64,000 nucleotides of DNA from Streptomyces cinnabarinus (lineage in GTDB: Bacteria > Actinomycetota > Actinomycetes > Streptomycetales > Streptomycetaceae), in contig NZ_CP114413.1 of the NCBI RefSeq assembly GCF_027270315.1, positions 2,728,001 through 2,792,000 on the forward strand. Reading direction: 5' to 3'. A program made the position numbers and the translations under genes. The notes under the pieces were generated by a model that saw only the letters and a list, made by a program, of their open reading frames with translations, searched no databases and was not told where the DNA came from. This document shows positions 42,110 through 51,226 of this stretch, piece after piece (the first letter of the stretch is position 1; every line of letters begins with the position of its first letter).

Positions 42110-43285
42110 TCACCGCTCCCGTACCGCCCGGGCCACCCGTGACCCCGCCGCGGCCCGTGGCCGGCTGTCCGGTGGCCTCCTGCGCGGATGCACCGTGTTC
42201 GCCAGCAGGACCAGGAACGTGTCCGTCGCCCGGTCCAGGACGAGCATCGTGCCGGTGAAGCCGGTGTGGCCCGCCGCGCCGCGGCCCGCGAGTTCCCCCA
42301 TGAACCACTCCTGGTCCAGAGCGAAGCCGAGACCGGGCGGGTCGAGGAGGAGCTCCACGAAGTCCGGGCCGAGGATCCGGGCCGGGCCGTAGGAGCCGCC
42401 GGCGAGCAGGGTGCGGCAGAAGACGGCGAGGTCGCGTGCCGTGGAGAACAGGCCCGCGTGGCCCGCCACCCCGCCCAGCGCCCAGGCGTTCTCGTCGTGC
42501 ACCACCCCCCGCAGCATCCCCCGGTCCGCCTTCGCCCACGGCCGCCGCTGGTCCTCGGTCGCCGCCGCGCCGGGGAACGGGCCGAACCGGGTCGCGGCCA
42601 TGCCGAGGGGACGGGTGATGCCGTCGTGGATCAGGACGTCCAGGCCGCGGCCCGTGATGCGTTCCAGAACGTGCTGGAGCAGGAGCATGTTGAGGTCCGA
42701 GTAGCAGTACGTGCCCGGGACCCCGATCGGGACCTCCGCCCGCAGGCGGGCCAGCATCGCCTCCTCGTCCGCGCAGTCGTACAGCGGGAGTTCGGGGCGC
42801 AGCCCCGAGGTGTGCGTCAGCAGCTGCCGTACCGTCACGCCGTGGCGGGCCGCCCCGCGGAACTCCGGCAGATACGCCCCGACCTCCGCGTCTATGCCCA
42901 GCGTCCCCCGCTCGATCTGCTGCACGGCGGCGACCGCGGTGAACAGCTTCGTCAGGGAGGCGAGATCGAAGGCCGTGCCGACCGTCATCGGGACGCGGGA
43001 CGCCGGCGGCAGCTCCACGCCCGTGTCCGTCTCCGGGTCGTACGAGGCATAACGGACCGCCCAGCCCGCCGCCTCCTCCACGGCCACACAGGGGCCACGT
43101 CCGGCGAGCACCACCGCGCCCGCCGCCCAGGGCCGTTCGCCCGTCGTCAGGTCGTGGACCTCGCTGACCAGCCGCCCCAGCTCCTCGGGGTCGAGGCCGG
43201 CCCGCTCGGGTGTGTCGCCGCGCAGTCTCGGTGCGCTCAGCTCTCCGCTCCCTCCACGCCGGCACGCCTGCTCCAGGGACGGCAC
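42110..43285 (-). CDS. Serine hydrolase of the beta-lactamase/penicillin-binding-protein fold
   Basis: About 391 residues. The nucleophile motif S-x-x-K is in FDLASLTKLFTAVAAVQQIE; YCYSDLNMLLLQHVLERIT gives the Y-x-N-like site, and AGHTGFTGTMLVLDRATD the K-T-G equivalent (H-T-G). This is a class C/esterase type of D-stereospecific hydrolase (EstB/PbpE-like). No signal peptide. Start uncertain: GTG at 43285 overlaps the exporter gene by 49 bases; a CTG near 43234, with GGAGGGAG just before it, is a possible non-canonical start. Confidence 0.8.
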   Translation of the reverse strand: MPSLEQACRRGGSGELSAPRLRGDTPERAGLDPEELGRLVSEVHDLTTGERPWAAGAVVLAGRGPCVAVEEAAGWAVRYASYDPETDTGVELPPASRVPMTVGTAFDLASLTKLFTAVAAVQQIERGTLGIDAEVGAYLPEFRGAARHGVTVRQLLTHTSGLRPELPLYDCADEEAMLARLRAEVPIGVPGTYCYSDLNMLLLQHVLERITGRGLDVLIHDGITRPLGMAATRFGPFPGAAATEDQRRPWAKADRGMLRGVVHDENAWALGGVAGHAGLFSTARDLAVFCRTLLAGGSYGPARILGPDFVELLLDPPGLGFALDQEWFMGELAGRGAAGHTGFTGTMLVLDRATDTFLVLLANTVHPRRRPPDSRPRAAAGSRVARAVRER

Positions 43286-44541
43286 AGTCCCATGAAGCAG
43301 GCCGAGGCCACCAGTGCGGCGGCCAGTTGGACGACGGCCATCGGGACGGCGGTGTCCTCCCCCGCCACCCCGACCAACGGCGACACGACCGCGCCGATCA
43401 GGAAGGAGGAGGTACCCAGCAGCGCGGACGCCGAACCCGCCGCCTGCTTCGTCCGCAGCAGTGCGAGGGTCTGGGTGTTGGGCAGGGTCACGCCCATGGC
43501 GGACATCAGGACGAAGAGGGCGGCGGCCACCGGCACGAGGCCGACCTCGCCGAACACGCCCGTCGCCATCAGCAGCAGCGCGCCCGCCGCCAGCACCACC
43601 ACGCCGAGCCCGGCCGCCAGGACCGCGTCCAGGCTCACCCGTCCGACCAGCACCTTGCCGTTGATCTGGCCCACGGCCACCAGACCGACGGAGTTCAGGC
43701 CGAACAGCAGGCTGAACGTCTGCGGAGAGGCGCCGTAGATCTCCTGGATCACGAACGGCGACGCCGCGATGTACGCGAACAGCGCGGCGAAGGCGAAGCC
43801 GCCGGTCAGCATGTAGCCCGCGAAGGCGCGGTCGGCGAGCAGTGCGCGCATCGAGCGCAGCGCCTGTCCGACCCCGCCCGCGTGCCGGTCGGCCGGGGCG
43901 AGCGTCTCGGGCAGCCGCGCCCACACCAGCACCGCCAGCAGCACCCCGACGACGGTCAGCACGACAAACACACCCCGCCAGTCCGTGACCCGCAGGATCT
44001 GCCCGCCGATGAGCGGCGCCACGATCGGCGCGACGCCGGAGACCAGCATGAGGGTGGAGAAGAAGCGGGCCATCGCCACACCGTCGTAGAGGTCGCGGAC
44101 GACGGCGCGTGCGATGACGATGCCTGCGGCGCCCGCGAGGCCCTGCGCGAGGCGGAAGGCGACCAGGAACTCCACGGTCGGCGCAAGCGCGCACAGGGCG
44201 GTGGCGAGGACGTAGACCGCGAGGCCGATGAGCAGCGGGCGTCTGCGGCCCCACCGGTCGCTCATCGGGCCGACCACCAGCTGGCCGAGGGCCATGCCGG
44301 CAAGACAGGCGGTGAGGGTGAGCTGGACGGTCGCGGCGGGCGCGGTCAGCGCCTCGGTGACCTGTGGGAGGGCGGGGAGGTACATGTCCATCGCCAGCGG
44401 GGGCGTGGCGGTCAGTCCGCCGAGGACCAGGGTGACGAGCAGCGAGGTGCGCCGCACGGCGCGGGCGGCCGGTTCCGTCTTCGGTACGGCCGCCTGCGCC
44501 TCATTCGATATGGATGCCCCGGACGCCCCGCTCTCGGGCAT
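43237..44541 (-). CDS. Bcr/CflA-type MFS multidrug exporter
   Basis: 434 residues with 12 transmembrane helices. The first helix reads LTATPPLAMDMYLPALPQVT, the Bcr/CflA signature, and loop 2–3 is GPMSDRWGRRRPLLIG. An N-terminal cytosolic tail of 30 residues precedes TM1. Upstream of, and overlapping, the serine hydrolase gene, so the two probably form an operon; such hydrolase-plus-exporter pairs can provide drug resistance. ATG at 44541. Confidence 0.9.
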   Translation of the reverse strand: MPESGASGASISNEAQAAVPKTEPAARAVRRTSLLVTLVLGGLTATPPLAMDMYLPALPQVTEALTAPAATVQLTLTACLAGMALGQLVVGPMSDRWGRRRPLLIGLAVYVLATALCALAPTVEFLVAFRLAQGLAGAAGIVIARAVVRDLYDGVAMARFFSTLMLVSGVAPIVAPLIGGQILRVTDWRGVFVVLTVVGVLLAVLVWARLPETLAPADRHAGGVGQALRSMRALLADRAFAGYMLTGGFAFAALFAYIAASPFVIQEIYGASPQTFSLLFGLNSVGLVAVGQINGKVLVGRVSLDAVLAAGLGVVVLAAGALLLMATGVFGEVGLVPVAAALFVLMSAMGVTLPNTQTLALLRTKQAAGSASALLGTSSFLIGAVVSPLVGVAGEDTAVPMAVVQLAAALVASACFMGLCRPWSRRAGVEGAES

Positions 44542-44630
44542 GTGCCCTCCCTCTCCTCGCGACAGGCCACCTATGCTCTCAGCTCGAACACAGTGCCGAG
44601 GGTCGCTACAGCAAGGGTGGGGTTCGACGG

Positions 44631-45656
44631 ATGGGCGAGCAGCAGCAAAAGGTGCGCTGGGGGATTCTGGCGACCGGGGGCATCGCGGCCTCGTTCGCGG
44701 GTGATCTCGTCGATCTGCCGGATGCCGAGGTCGTTGCCGTGGCCTCGCGGTCGCAGGGCTCGGCGGACGCCTTCGCCGAGCGGTTCGGGATCGGGCGGGC
44801 GTACGGCGACTGGGCCTCGCTCGCGGCGGACGCGGACGTCGATGTGGTCTACGTCGCGACCCCGCACTCGGCGCACCGGGAGGCCGCCGGTCTGTGTCTG
44901 GAGGCCGGGCGGAACGTGCTGTGCGAGAAGGCGTTCACGCTGAACTCGCGCGAGGCGGAGGAGCTGGTCGCGCTGGCCGAGGACCGCGGGAGCTTCCTGA
45001 TGGAGGCGATGTGGATGTACTGCAATCCGCTGGTCCGCAGGCTCAAGGCGATGGTCGACGACGGGGCGATCGGCGAGGTGCGCACCGTCCAGGCGGACTT
45101 CGGGCTGGCCGGGCCCTTCCCGCCCTCGCACCGGCTGCGCGACCCCGCCCAGGGCGGCGGCGCGCTGCTCGATCTCGGCGTCTACCCGGTGTCGTTCGCC
45201 CAGCTGCTGCTCGGGGAGCCCTCGGACATCGCCGCCAGAGCGGTGCTCTCGGATGAGGGCGTCGATCTCCAGACGGGAGCGATGCTCTCCTGGGAGAGCG
45301 GCGCTCTCGCTTCGGTGCACTGCTCCATCGTCGGCGGTACGGCGACCGGGGCCTCGGTCACCGGCTCACAGGGCCGGATCGACATCCCGCACGGCTTCTT
45401 CTTCCCGGACCACTTCGTCCTGCACCGGGACGGCCGCGAGCCCGAGAAGTTCACCGCCGACCCGGCCGACGGCCCCCGCAACACCATGCGCCACGAGGCC
45501 GTCGAGGTGATGCGCGCCCTGCGCGCCGGTGAGACCGAGTCCCCGCTGGTCCCGCTCGACGGCACGCTCGCCGTGATGCGGACGCTCGACGCGATACGGG
45601 ACCGCGTCGGCGTCCGCTACCCGGGCGAGGCGGAGCCCGAACTCGCCCGGGCCTGA
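44631..45656 (+). CDS. Gfo/Idh/MocA-family NAD(P)-dependent dehydrogenase
   Basis: 341 residues. Rossmann fold KVRWGILATGGIAASFAGDL, dinucleotide contact VVAVASRSQ, then the family hallmark GRNVLCEKAFTLNSREAEEL (E-K-x) and the C-terminal catalytic fold with RLRDPAQGGGALLDLGVYPV. The family oxidises sugars, inositols or trans-dihydrodiols. The conserved His of the active site appears as GGALLDLGVYPVSF rather than D-x-G-x-H-x-x-D; the specific substrate is not evident. Divergent from the Bcr exporter. Confidence 0.9.
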   Translation: MGEQQQKVRWGILATGGIAASFAGDLVDLPDAEVVAVASRSQGSADAFAERFGIGRAYGDWASLAADADVDVVYVATPHSAHREAAGLCLEAGRNVLCEKAFTLNSREAEELVALAEDRGSFLMEAMWMYCNPLVRRLKAMVDDGAIGEVRTVQADFGLAGPFPPSHRLRDPAQGGGALLDLGVYPVSFAQLLLGEPSDIAARAVLSDEGVDLQTGAMLSWESGALASVHCSIVGGTATGASVTGSQGRIDIPHGFFFPDHFVLHRDGREPEKFTADPADGPRNTMRHEAVEVMRALRAGETESPLVPLDGTLAVMRTLDAIRDRVGVRYPGEAEPELARA

Positions 45657-45679
45657 GCCTCAGGAGTCCCGGCTCCCCC

Positions 45680-47320
45680 TCACGCGGGCTTCAGCCCCGG
45701 CTCCCCCGCCTCCGTGACGAAGGACGCGGCCGTCGTGACCGGCGCCCCCGGCGTGGTGACGTACGGCACCGTTTTGAAGTCCGCCCGCGCCAGCTCCTCG
45801 CCGAGCTCGACGGTCACATAGCCGCGCCGGCCGTTGTAGAACTTCAGGTGCGGGTTGGCTGTCATGTAGGTGTCCCAGTTCGCGGGCTTGTCGGCGCCGT
45901 CCCGGCCGCTGGCGACCGAGGTCGCCACGATCTCCGTGCCCCGGATCCGGGAAGCCGGGTCGTCGAAGTCGTCCTTGATGTCGAAGGCGTACCCGACGTG
46001 CACATCGCCGGTGAGCACCATCAGGTTCGCGACCCCGGCCGCCTCGGCGCCGTCCAGGATCCGGCGGCGGGAGGCGCGGTAGCCGTCCCAGGCGTCCATC
46101 GAGACCCGGGACGGCTCGGTCAGGTCGAACTTGCGCTGCGAGAAGACGACCTGCTGCGGGACGACGTTCCACAGGGCCCGCGAGTCCTGCCAGCCGTCCA
46201 GCAGCCACCGCTCCTGCGTCTCGCCGGTCATGGTGCGCGCCGGGTCGTCGACCTCGGGACCGGGGACCTTGGCGCCGTCGCCCTGTGCCTGGTTGGAGCG
46301 GTACTGCCGGGTGTCGAGCACGTCGAACTGGGCGAGCCGGCCCCAGTGCAGCCGCCGGTAGAGCTGCATGTCCGGGCCCTCGGGGAGCTGGGGGCGGCGC
46401 AGCGGCTGGTGCTCCCAGTAGGCGCGGTAGGCGGAGGCGCGGCGCAGCAGGAACTCCTCCGGCGGCACGCTGTTCTCGGGGGTGTCGTCGGCGTAGTTGT
46501 TCTCGGTCTCGTGGTCGTCCCAGGTGACGACGAAGGGGTGCGCGGCGTGCGCGGCGCGCAGATCGGGGTCGGACTTGTAGAGGGCGTACCGCAGCCGGTA
46601 GTCCTCCAGGGTCAGCGTCTCCCGGTTGAACAGGGCGGGCAGGGTGCGGTCGGTGTAGTTGCGGGAGCCGCCGACCGCGCTGACGGCGTACTCGTAGAGG
46701 TAATCGCCGAGATGGAGGACGACATCGACGTCGTCGGCGGCGAGATGGCCGTACGGGGTGAAGTAGCCGTCGTGGTACGCCTGGCAGGAGACTGCGGCGA
46801 GTTTGAGCCCGGAGGCGTGGTCGCCGGGGGCGGGGGCGGTGCGGGTGCGGCCGGTCTCGGAGATCCAGGAGCCCACCCGGAAGCGGTAGTACAGGACCCG
46901 GTCGGTGTCGAGGTGGCCGACCTCGACGTGGACCGTGTGCTGGAACTCGGGGTGTGCGGTGGCGGTGCCGCGTCTGACGGTGCGGCGGAAGTTCTCGTCG
47001 CGGGCCAGTTCCCAGTGCACGGTGACGCGTTCGGCGGGCAGTCCGCCGTCGGGCTGGAAGGGCGCGGGGGCCAGCCGGGTCCACAGCAGGACCGAGCCGG
47101 GCAGCGGGTCGCCGGAGGCGACGCCGAGGGTGAACGGGTCGTCGGTGATCTTCGCGGCGTCCAGCTCCGCGGCGCCCGCGACTCCGGCCGTGGGCAGGTT
47201 GACCGCGAAGGCGAGCGCGGCGGCCGCGCCGGTCACGGTGAGGAAGCGGCGGCGGCCCAAGTGTCGGGCCGCCGCGCGCAGTTCGGCAGCGTGCTGGGAC
47301 GGGTGTGCGTCGAGTGTCAT
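45680..47320 (-). CDS. phoD: PhoD-family extracellular alkaline phosphatase/phosphodiesterase
   Basis: 546 residues. A Tat signal (GRRRFLTVTGAAAALAFAVN) exports a folded metalloenzyme. The mature N-terminal domain (about 60–150) precedes the metallophosphatase core: LKLAAVSCQAYHDGYFTPYG, DVVLHLGDYLYEYAVSAVGG, PFVVTWDDHETENNYADDTP and LMVLTGDVHVGYAFDIKDD. It cleaves phosphodiesters such as teichoic acid and lipids, freeing phosphate. The ATG at 47320 has GGGGAGG five bases upstream. The pst operon lies several kb away on the same strand, but no PHO box was found immediately upstream. Confidence 0.93.
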   Translation of the reverse strand: MTLDAHPSQHAAELRAAARHLGRRRFLTVTGAAAALAFAVNLPTAGVAGAAELDAAKITDDPFTLGVASGDPLPGSVLLWTRLAPAPFQPDGGLPAERVTVHWELARDENFRRTVRRGTATAHPEFQHTVHVEVGHLDTDRVLYYRFRVGSWISETGRTRTAPAPGDHASGLKLAAVSCQAYHDGYFTPYGHLAADDVDVVLHLGDYLYEYAVSAVGGSRNYTDRTLPALFNRETLTLEDYRLRYALYKSDPDLRAAHAAHPFVVTWDDHETENNYADDTPENSVPPEEFLLRRASAYRAYWEHQPLRRPQLPEGPDMQLYRRLHWGRLAQFDVLDTRQYRSNQAQGDGAKVPGPEVDDPARTMTGETQERWLLDGWQDSRALWNVVPQQVVFSQRKFDLTEPSRVSMDAWDGYRASRRRILDGAEAAGVANLMVLTGDVHVGYAFDIKDDFDDPASRIRGTEIVATSVASGRDGADKPANWDTYMTANPHLKFYNGRRGYVTVELGEELARADFKTVPYVTTPGAPVTTAASFVTEAGEPGLKPA

Positions 47321-47455
47321 CCGGTCCTCCCCTGACGAAATGAATGCATCAGGCATTGGAGTGCCCGGGGACGACTCTCGATTGGCGCGTACACAACACC
47401 CGGATGGCGGATGGATGAGTTCCGAATGGCGGACCCTCCCGTACGCTGCGGGCCC

Positions 47456-48223
47456 ATGAACGCGAAGGAAACAGGCAAGCCGTCAATCGCCGTGGTGACC
47501 GGGGCGGGCTCCGGCATCGGACGCGCCGTCACCGTGGAACTGCTGCGCGCGGGCTGGTCGGTGGCGCTGGCGGGCCGCCGGGTCGAGACCCTGGAGGAGA
47601 CGGCGGCACTGGTGCCCGAGGGCGCCGCCGTCGCCGTACGCGCGGACGTCTCGCGACCCGACGACGTGGCCGCGCTGTTCGCCGCCGCGGTGGACCGGTT
47701 CGGGCGGGTGGACCTGCTGTTCAACAACGCGGGGACGTTCGGTCCGGGCGGGGTTCCGGTGGAGGAGCTGCCGTACGAGGCCTGGCGGCATGTGGTGGAC
47801 ACCAACCTCAACGGGGCGTTCCTGTGCGCGCAGGCGGCGTTCCGGCAGATGAAGGAGCAGGATCCGCGGGGCGGGCGGATCATCAACAACGGCTCGATCT
47901 CCGCGCACGCGCCCCGTCCGCACTCCGTCGCCTACACGGCGACCAAGCACGCGCTGACCGGACTGACCAAGTCGCTGTCGCTGGACGGGCGGCCGTACGA
48001 CATCGCGGTGGGGCAGATCGACATCGGCAACGCGGCCACCGAGATGACGGCCCGGATGCAGACCGGCGCCCTCCAGGCCAACGGCGAGGTGGCACCCGAG
48101 CCCGTGATGGACGCGACCGATGTCGCGCGCACCGTCCGGCACATGGCGGAGCTGCCGCTGGCGGCGAATGTGCAGTTCGCGACGGTCCTGGCGACCGCGA
48201 TGCCGTACGTGGGCCGCGGCTAG
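47456..48223 (+). CDS. Short-chain dehydrogenase/reductase
   Basis: 255 residues. T-G-x-x-x-G-x-G motif VVTGAGSGIGRAVTVEL at residue 13–29, NNAG at LLFNNAGTFGPG, and the Y-x-x-x-K catalytic dyad in HSVAYTATKHALTGLTKSLS. NADP(H) preference is suggested by the Arg in LAGRRVETLEE. Classical SDR of unknown substrate. Monocistronic. Confidence 0.9.
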   Translation: MNAKETGKPSIAVVTGAGSGIGRAVTVELLRAGWSVALAGRRVETLEETAALVPEGAAVAVRADVSRPDDVAALFAAAVDRFGRVDLLFNNAGTFGPGGVPVEELPYEAWRHVVDTNLNGAFLCAQAAFRQMKEQDPRGGRIINNGSISAHAPRPHSVAYTATKHALTGLTKSLSLDGRPYDIAVGQIDIGNAATEMTARMQTGALQANGEVAPEPVMDATDVARTVRHMAELPLAANVQFATVLATAMPYVGRG

Positions 48224-48363
48224 CTGCCGGCCTTCATAACTTGCACAACCGGAATTTGACCGTCCGCTCCATTGCGGCCGGTCGGCGGCTTATGCTCAAC
48301 TCTCCTCCACAAGAGCTTCACAGTTGGAGTGAAGAGCTTCCGCTGACCAAACCGAGGGGGGAG

Positions 48364-48445
48364 ACGGCAGCCGTTCACGGCGCGGGTTGGGGGTGGACCT
48401 CGCGTGGGACCGCGGGGTGCGCACCGCGCCGTGGACGGCTGCCGT
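48364..48445. repeat. Large inverted repeat (22-bp arms) in the 354-bp leader of the MacB-like genes
   Basis: ACGGCAGCCGTTCACGGCGC followed by GG at 48364–48385 is inverted at 48424–48445 with one mismatch, with 38 bases between. As RNA this would form a very stable hairpin more than 130 bases before the permease start. It might attenuate transcription, terminate upstream transcription or be a protein site. Confidence 0.6.
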
Positions 48446-48458
48446 ACACCTCGGAACT

Positions 48459-48500
48459 CTCAGCTCGCACACATCCCTTCTCAGGTCGCACATATCGCTT
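48459..48500 (+). promoter_or_regulatory. Two tandem 21-bp direct repeats upstream of the MacB-like genes
   Basis: CTCAGCTCGCACACATCCCT(T) is followed directly by CTCAGGTCGCACATATCGCT(T): 18 of 21 positions identical. The 21-base period equals two helix turns, the layout of response-regulator sites. It ends about 77 bases before the ATG. The 354-base region 48224–48577 holds nothing else I can name. Confidence 0.6.
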
Positions 48501-48577
48501 ACTCACGGCCGCGCAACGTTTCGTCCCTACCTTGAGGCCGCGCCCACCGCGGGCGCCGAGAACCTTCGAGGAACGGG

Positions 48578-50035
48578 ATGTTTGGCATCTATCTCAAGCG
48601 CGAGCTGAGCCGGCGCAAGAAGGCGGCTCTGGTCGTCGCACTGGGTCTGGCGCTCGGAATCGCCCTCGTCATCACCGTCAACTCGGTGTCGGCGGGCATG
48701 CAGCAGGCGCAGGACAAGGTCCTTCAGTCGCTCTACGGCCTGGGCACCGACATGACGGTCACCAAGGCCCGCTCGGCACCCACCGACAACGCCTCGGGCG
48801 GCCCGCGGTTCGAGTTCGACGCCGGGTCCGACGACGACGAGGAGCAGAGCTCGGACCGGGTGATGACCCAGGGCGGTGAGGCCCTCAAGGCCTCCCTGGT
48901 GGAGAAGGTCGCCGGGCAGAGCGGCGTCGCGAACGCGGTCGGCGCCCTCACCCTGAACGTCACCAAGGTCGACGGCACCTTCACGCAGGGCCAGGCCCAG
49001 TCGCAGGATCAGGGGCAGGGAAGTCCCGGCGGTGGCGACACCGGCACCGGCCAGCCCCAGGTCCAGGGCGGCGGCGCCGCCTTCGACGTCAACTCCTACT
49101 CGGTCGCCGGCGTCGACGTCACCGACCAGGACCTCGGCCCGCTGGCCGGCTCGACGATCACCTCAGGCAAGACCTTCACGGCCACGCAGACCAACGCCAA
49201 GGCGGCGGTGCTCAGCAAGTCGTACGCCAAGGAGAACAAGTACAAGGTCGGCGAGACCTTCAAGATCTCCGGCACCAAGTACACGGTCATCGGCATCGCC
49301 ACGCCCGAGAGCAGCGAGTCCACCACCGACGTCTACCTGCCGCTGAAGCAGGCCCAGACGCTGGGCGACGCCAAGAACAAGGTCACCACGATCTACGTCA
49401 AGGCGACCGACTCCCAGCGGATCGACGCGGTGAAGGCGGCAATCCAGAAGAACATCTCGGGTACGACGGTGACGACCTCGGCGGACCTGGCGGACACGGT
49501 GTCGGGCTCGCTGTCGACCGCCTCCAACCTCGCCACCAGCGTCGGCAAGTGGCTGTCGGTCGCGGTGCTCGCCGCCGCCTTCCTGGTGGCCGCGCTGCTG
49601 ACCTCCTCGGCGGTCTCGCGCCGGGTGCGCGAGTTCGGCACGCTGAAGGCGCTCGGCTGGCCGAGCCGCCGGGTGACCCGGCAGGTGGTCGGCGAGTCGA
49701 TGGTCAACGGACTGCTCGGCGGCGGCCTCGGCATCGCGCTGGGCCTCGCGGCGGCGTACACCGTCACCGCGATCAGCCCCAAGCTGACCGCGCAGCTCGG
49801 CTCGACCGGCGGTGGCGGCGGTATGGGCGGCGGTCCCGGCGGGGGCGGTACAGGTGGCCCCGGCGGGCAGTCCGCCCAGAACACCATGGAGATCGCCCTG
49901 TCCGCGCCGGTCTCGGTGACCACCATCGCCCTCGCGGTCGGCCTCGCGGTCGCCGGCGGTCTCGTCGCCGGTGCCATGGGCGGCTGGCGTGCCTCCCGGA
50001 TGCGCCCGGCGGACGCCCTGCGCAGCGTCTCCTGA
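48578..50035 (+). CDS. MacB/FtsX-like ABC permease with low-complexity extracellular insertions
   Basis: 485 residues with four transmembrane helices: one N-terminal (VVALGLALGIALVITVNSVS), a large extracytoplasmic domain (about 45–320), then three helices including WLSVAVLAAAFLVAALLTSS and the FtsX turn RVREFGTLKALGWPSRRVTR. Unusual Gln/Gly-rich stretches are at about 130–160 (GQAQSQDQGQGSPGGGDTGT) and between the last helices (GSTGGGGGMGGGPGGGGTGG). MacB-type permeases couple ATP hydrolysis to periplasmic mechanotransmission rather than direct transport. GAGGAA precedes the ATG. Operon with the ATPase. Confidence 0.9.
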   Translation: MFGIYLKRELSRRKKAALVVALGLALGIALVITVNSVSAGMQQAQDKVLQSLYGLGTDMTVTKARSAPTDNASGGPRFEFDAGSDDDEEQSSDRVMTQGGEALKASLVEKVAGQSGVANAVGALTLNVTKVDGTFTQGQAQSQDQGQGSPGGGDTGTGQPQVQGGGAAFDVNSYSVAGVDVTDQDLGPLAGSTITSGKTFTATQTNAKAAVLSKSYAKENKYKVGETFKISGTKYTVIGIATPESSESTTDVYLPLKQAQTLGDAKNKVTTIYVKATDSQRIDAVKAAIQKNISGTTVTTSADLADTVSGSLSTASNLATSVGKWLSVAVLAAAFLVAALLTSSAVSRRVREFGTLKALGWPSRRVTRQVVGESMVNGLLGGGLGIALGLAAAYTVTAISPKLTAQLGSTGGGGGMGGGPGGGGTGGPGGQSAQNTMEIALSAPVSVTTIALAVGLAVAGGLVAGAMGGWRASRMRPADALRSVS

Positions 50036-50064
50036 ACCCCCTACCAACCCTTCGGAGAACCCCC

Positions 50065-50751
50065 ATGTACCAGCTCACCGGCGTCACCAAGCGCTACACG
50101 CGCGGCAAGGAGACGGTGGAGGCGCTGCGCGGCGTCGACCTCACCATCGCCGACGGCGACCAGCTCGTCATCCAAGGACCCACCGGCGGCGGCAAGTCGA
50201 CGCTCCTTCAGATGATCGGCGGCCTGGACCGCCCGTCCGAGGGCAGCGTGGAACTCGACGGCGTGGACCTCGCGACCCTCGGCGAGGCCCGGCTGACCCG
50301 GGTGCGCGCCGAGAAGATCGGCATCATCTTCCAGGCGTTCAACCTGATCCCCACGCTGACCGCGCAGGAGAACGTCGAGACCGCCCTCGTCCCGCTCGGC
50401 GTCAAGCCCGCCGAGCGGCGCGAGCGGGCGGCCGAGGCGCTGCGCTCGGTCGGCCTCGGCGAACGCCTCACCCATGTCCCCTCGGAGCTGTCCGGCGGCC
50501 AGCAGCAGCGCGTCGCCATCGCCCGCGCGCTGGTCAAGCGCCCGAAGGTGCTGCTCGCCGACGAGCCCACCGGCAACCTCGACGAGGGCACCCGGGACGA
50601 CATCATGGCCCTGCTGGAGGGGCTGTGGCGCGAGCACGGGCTGACCTTCGTCATGGTCACCCACGACTCCTCGATCGCCCGCCGCGCCCCACGCCTGGCC
50701 ACCATCAGGTCGGGCCGGATCACGCTGACGGAACAGCAGGTGGCGTACTGA
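50065..50751 (+). CDS. LolD/MacB-type ABC ATPase
   Basis: 228 residues. Walker A LVIQGPTGGGKSTLLQMIGG, Q-loop IIFQAFNLIPTLTAQENVET, signature SELSGGQQQRVAIARALVKR, Walker B KVLLADEPTGNLDEGTR. The x-x-Q-x-F-N-L-I-P-T-L Q-loop motif is characteristic of the LolD/MacB class. Pairs with the permease 29 bases upstream. Together they likely respond to cell-envelope stress or a peptide. Confidence 0.93.
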   Translation: MYQLTGVTKRYTRGKETVEALRGVDLTIADGDQLVIQGPTGGGKSTLLQMIGGLDRPSEGSVELDGVDLATLGEARLTRVRAEKIGIIFQAFNLIPTLTAQENVETALVPLGVKPAERRERAAEALRSVGLGERLTHVPSELSGGQQQRVAIARALVKRPKVLLADEPTGNLDEGTRDDIMALLEGLWREHGLTFVMVTHDSSIARRAPRLATIRSGRITLTEQQVAY

Positions 50752-50767
50752 CCGGCGCTGCTCAGTC

Positions 50768-51094
50768 CTACGCCTGGCCGGTCTCGAAGCGGCGGATCCG
50801 GCCGTTGTCGTCGACGTCGAAGCGCCAGCGGGTACGCATCTCGCCCCAGGTGTCGTTGCGGTAGCGGGCGAGGAGGGCGTGGCCGCCGTCGGACTCCCTG
50901 TCGACCTCCATATGACCGTTGGAGGAGAAGATCTCCCGGTCGATCCAGTCGTCGAGGTCACGGTCGGTGCCGTCGTCCGCCATCGTCGCGTCCGGGGTGA
51001 GCAGGGCCATGAAGGCGTCCCGGTCGTGCTGGTTGACGGCGGTCACGAAGTCCCGGACGACCGGGTCGCTGAGGTTCTTCGGTTGGATCGTCAT
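50768..51094 (-). CDS. SnoaL/NTF2-like small cone-fold protein
   Basis: 108 residues: VVRDFVTAVNQHDRDAFMAL–LTPDATMADDG (helix then acidic turn), MEVDRESDGGHALLARYRND and TWGEMRTRWRFDVDDNGRIR. This alpha+beta cone is the NTF2-like/SnoaL family, seen in polyketide cyclases, isomerases and resistance proteins. No catalytic Asp-His pair is clearly placed, so the activity is unknown. ATG at 51094. Confidence 0.78.
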   Translation of the reverse strand: MTIQPKNLSDPVVRDFVTAVNQHDRDAFMALLTPDATMADDGTDRDLDDWIDREIFSSNGHMEVDRESDGGHALLARYRNDTWGEMRTRWRFDVDDNGRIRRFETGQA

Positions 51095-51226
51095 GCCCGA
51101 CAGACTCACACCGCTCCCACCGTCCCGCCACCCGAACGGCGGCCCGGACAGGCCCGCCGGGCACGGGCGGTGGGACGGTGGACGGACCGGAGGGGACCGA
51201 TCCTGCTGTCTGTCACTGGAGACATC

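Noticed and set aside
47321..47455. PHO box upstream of phoD
   Set aside because: No GTTCACC-like direct repeats spaced by 11 bases are visible on either strand.
48296..48608. Short frames on both strands in the leader before the MacB-like genes
   Set aside because: They arise from the inverted repeat, have no ribosome sites and no codon bias matching real genes.
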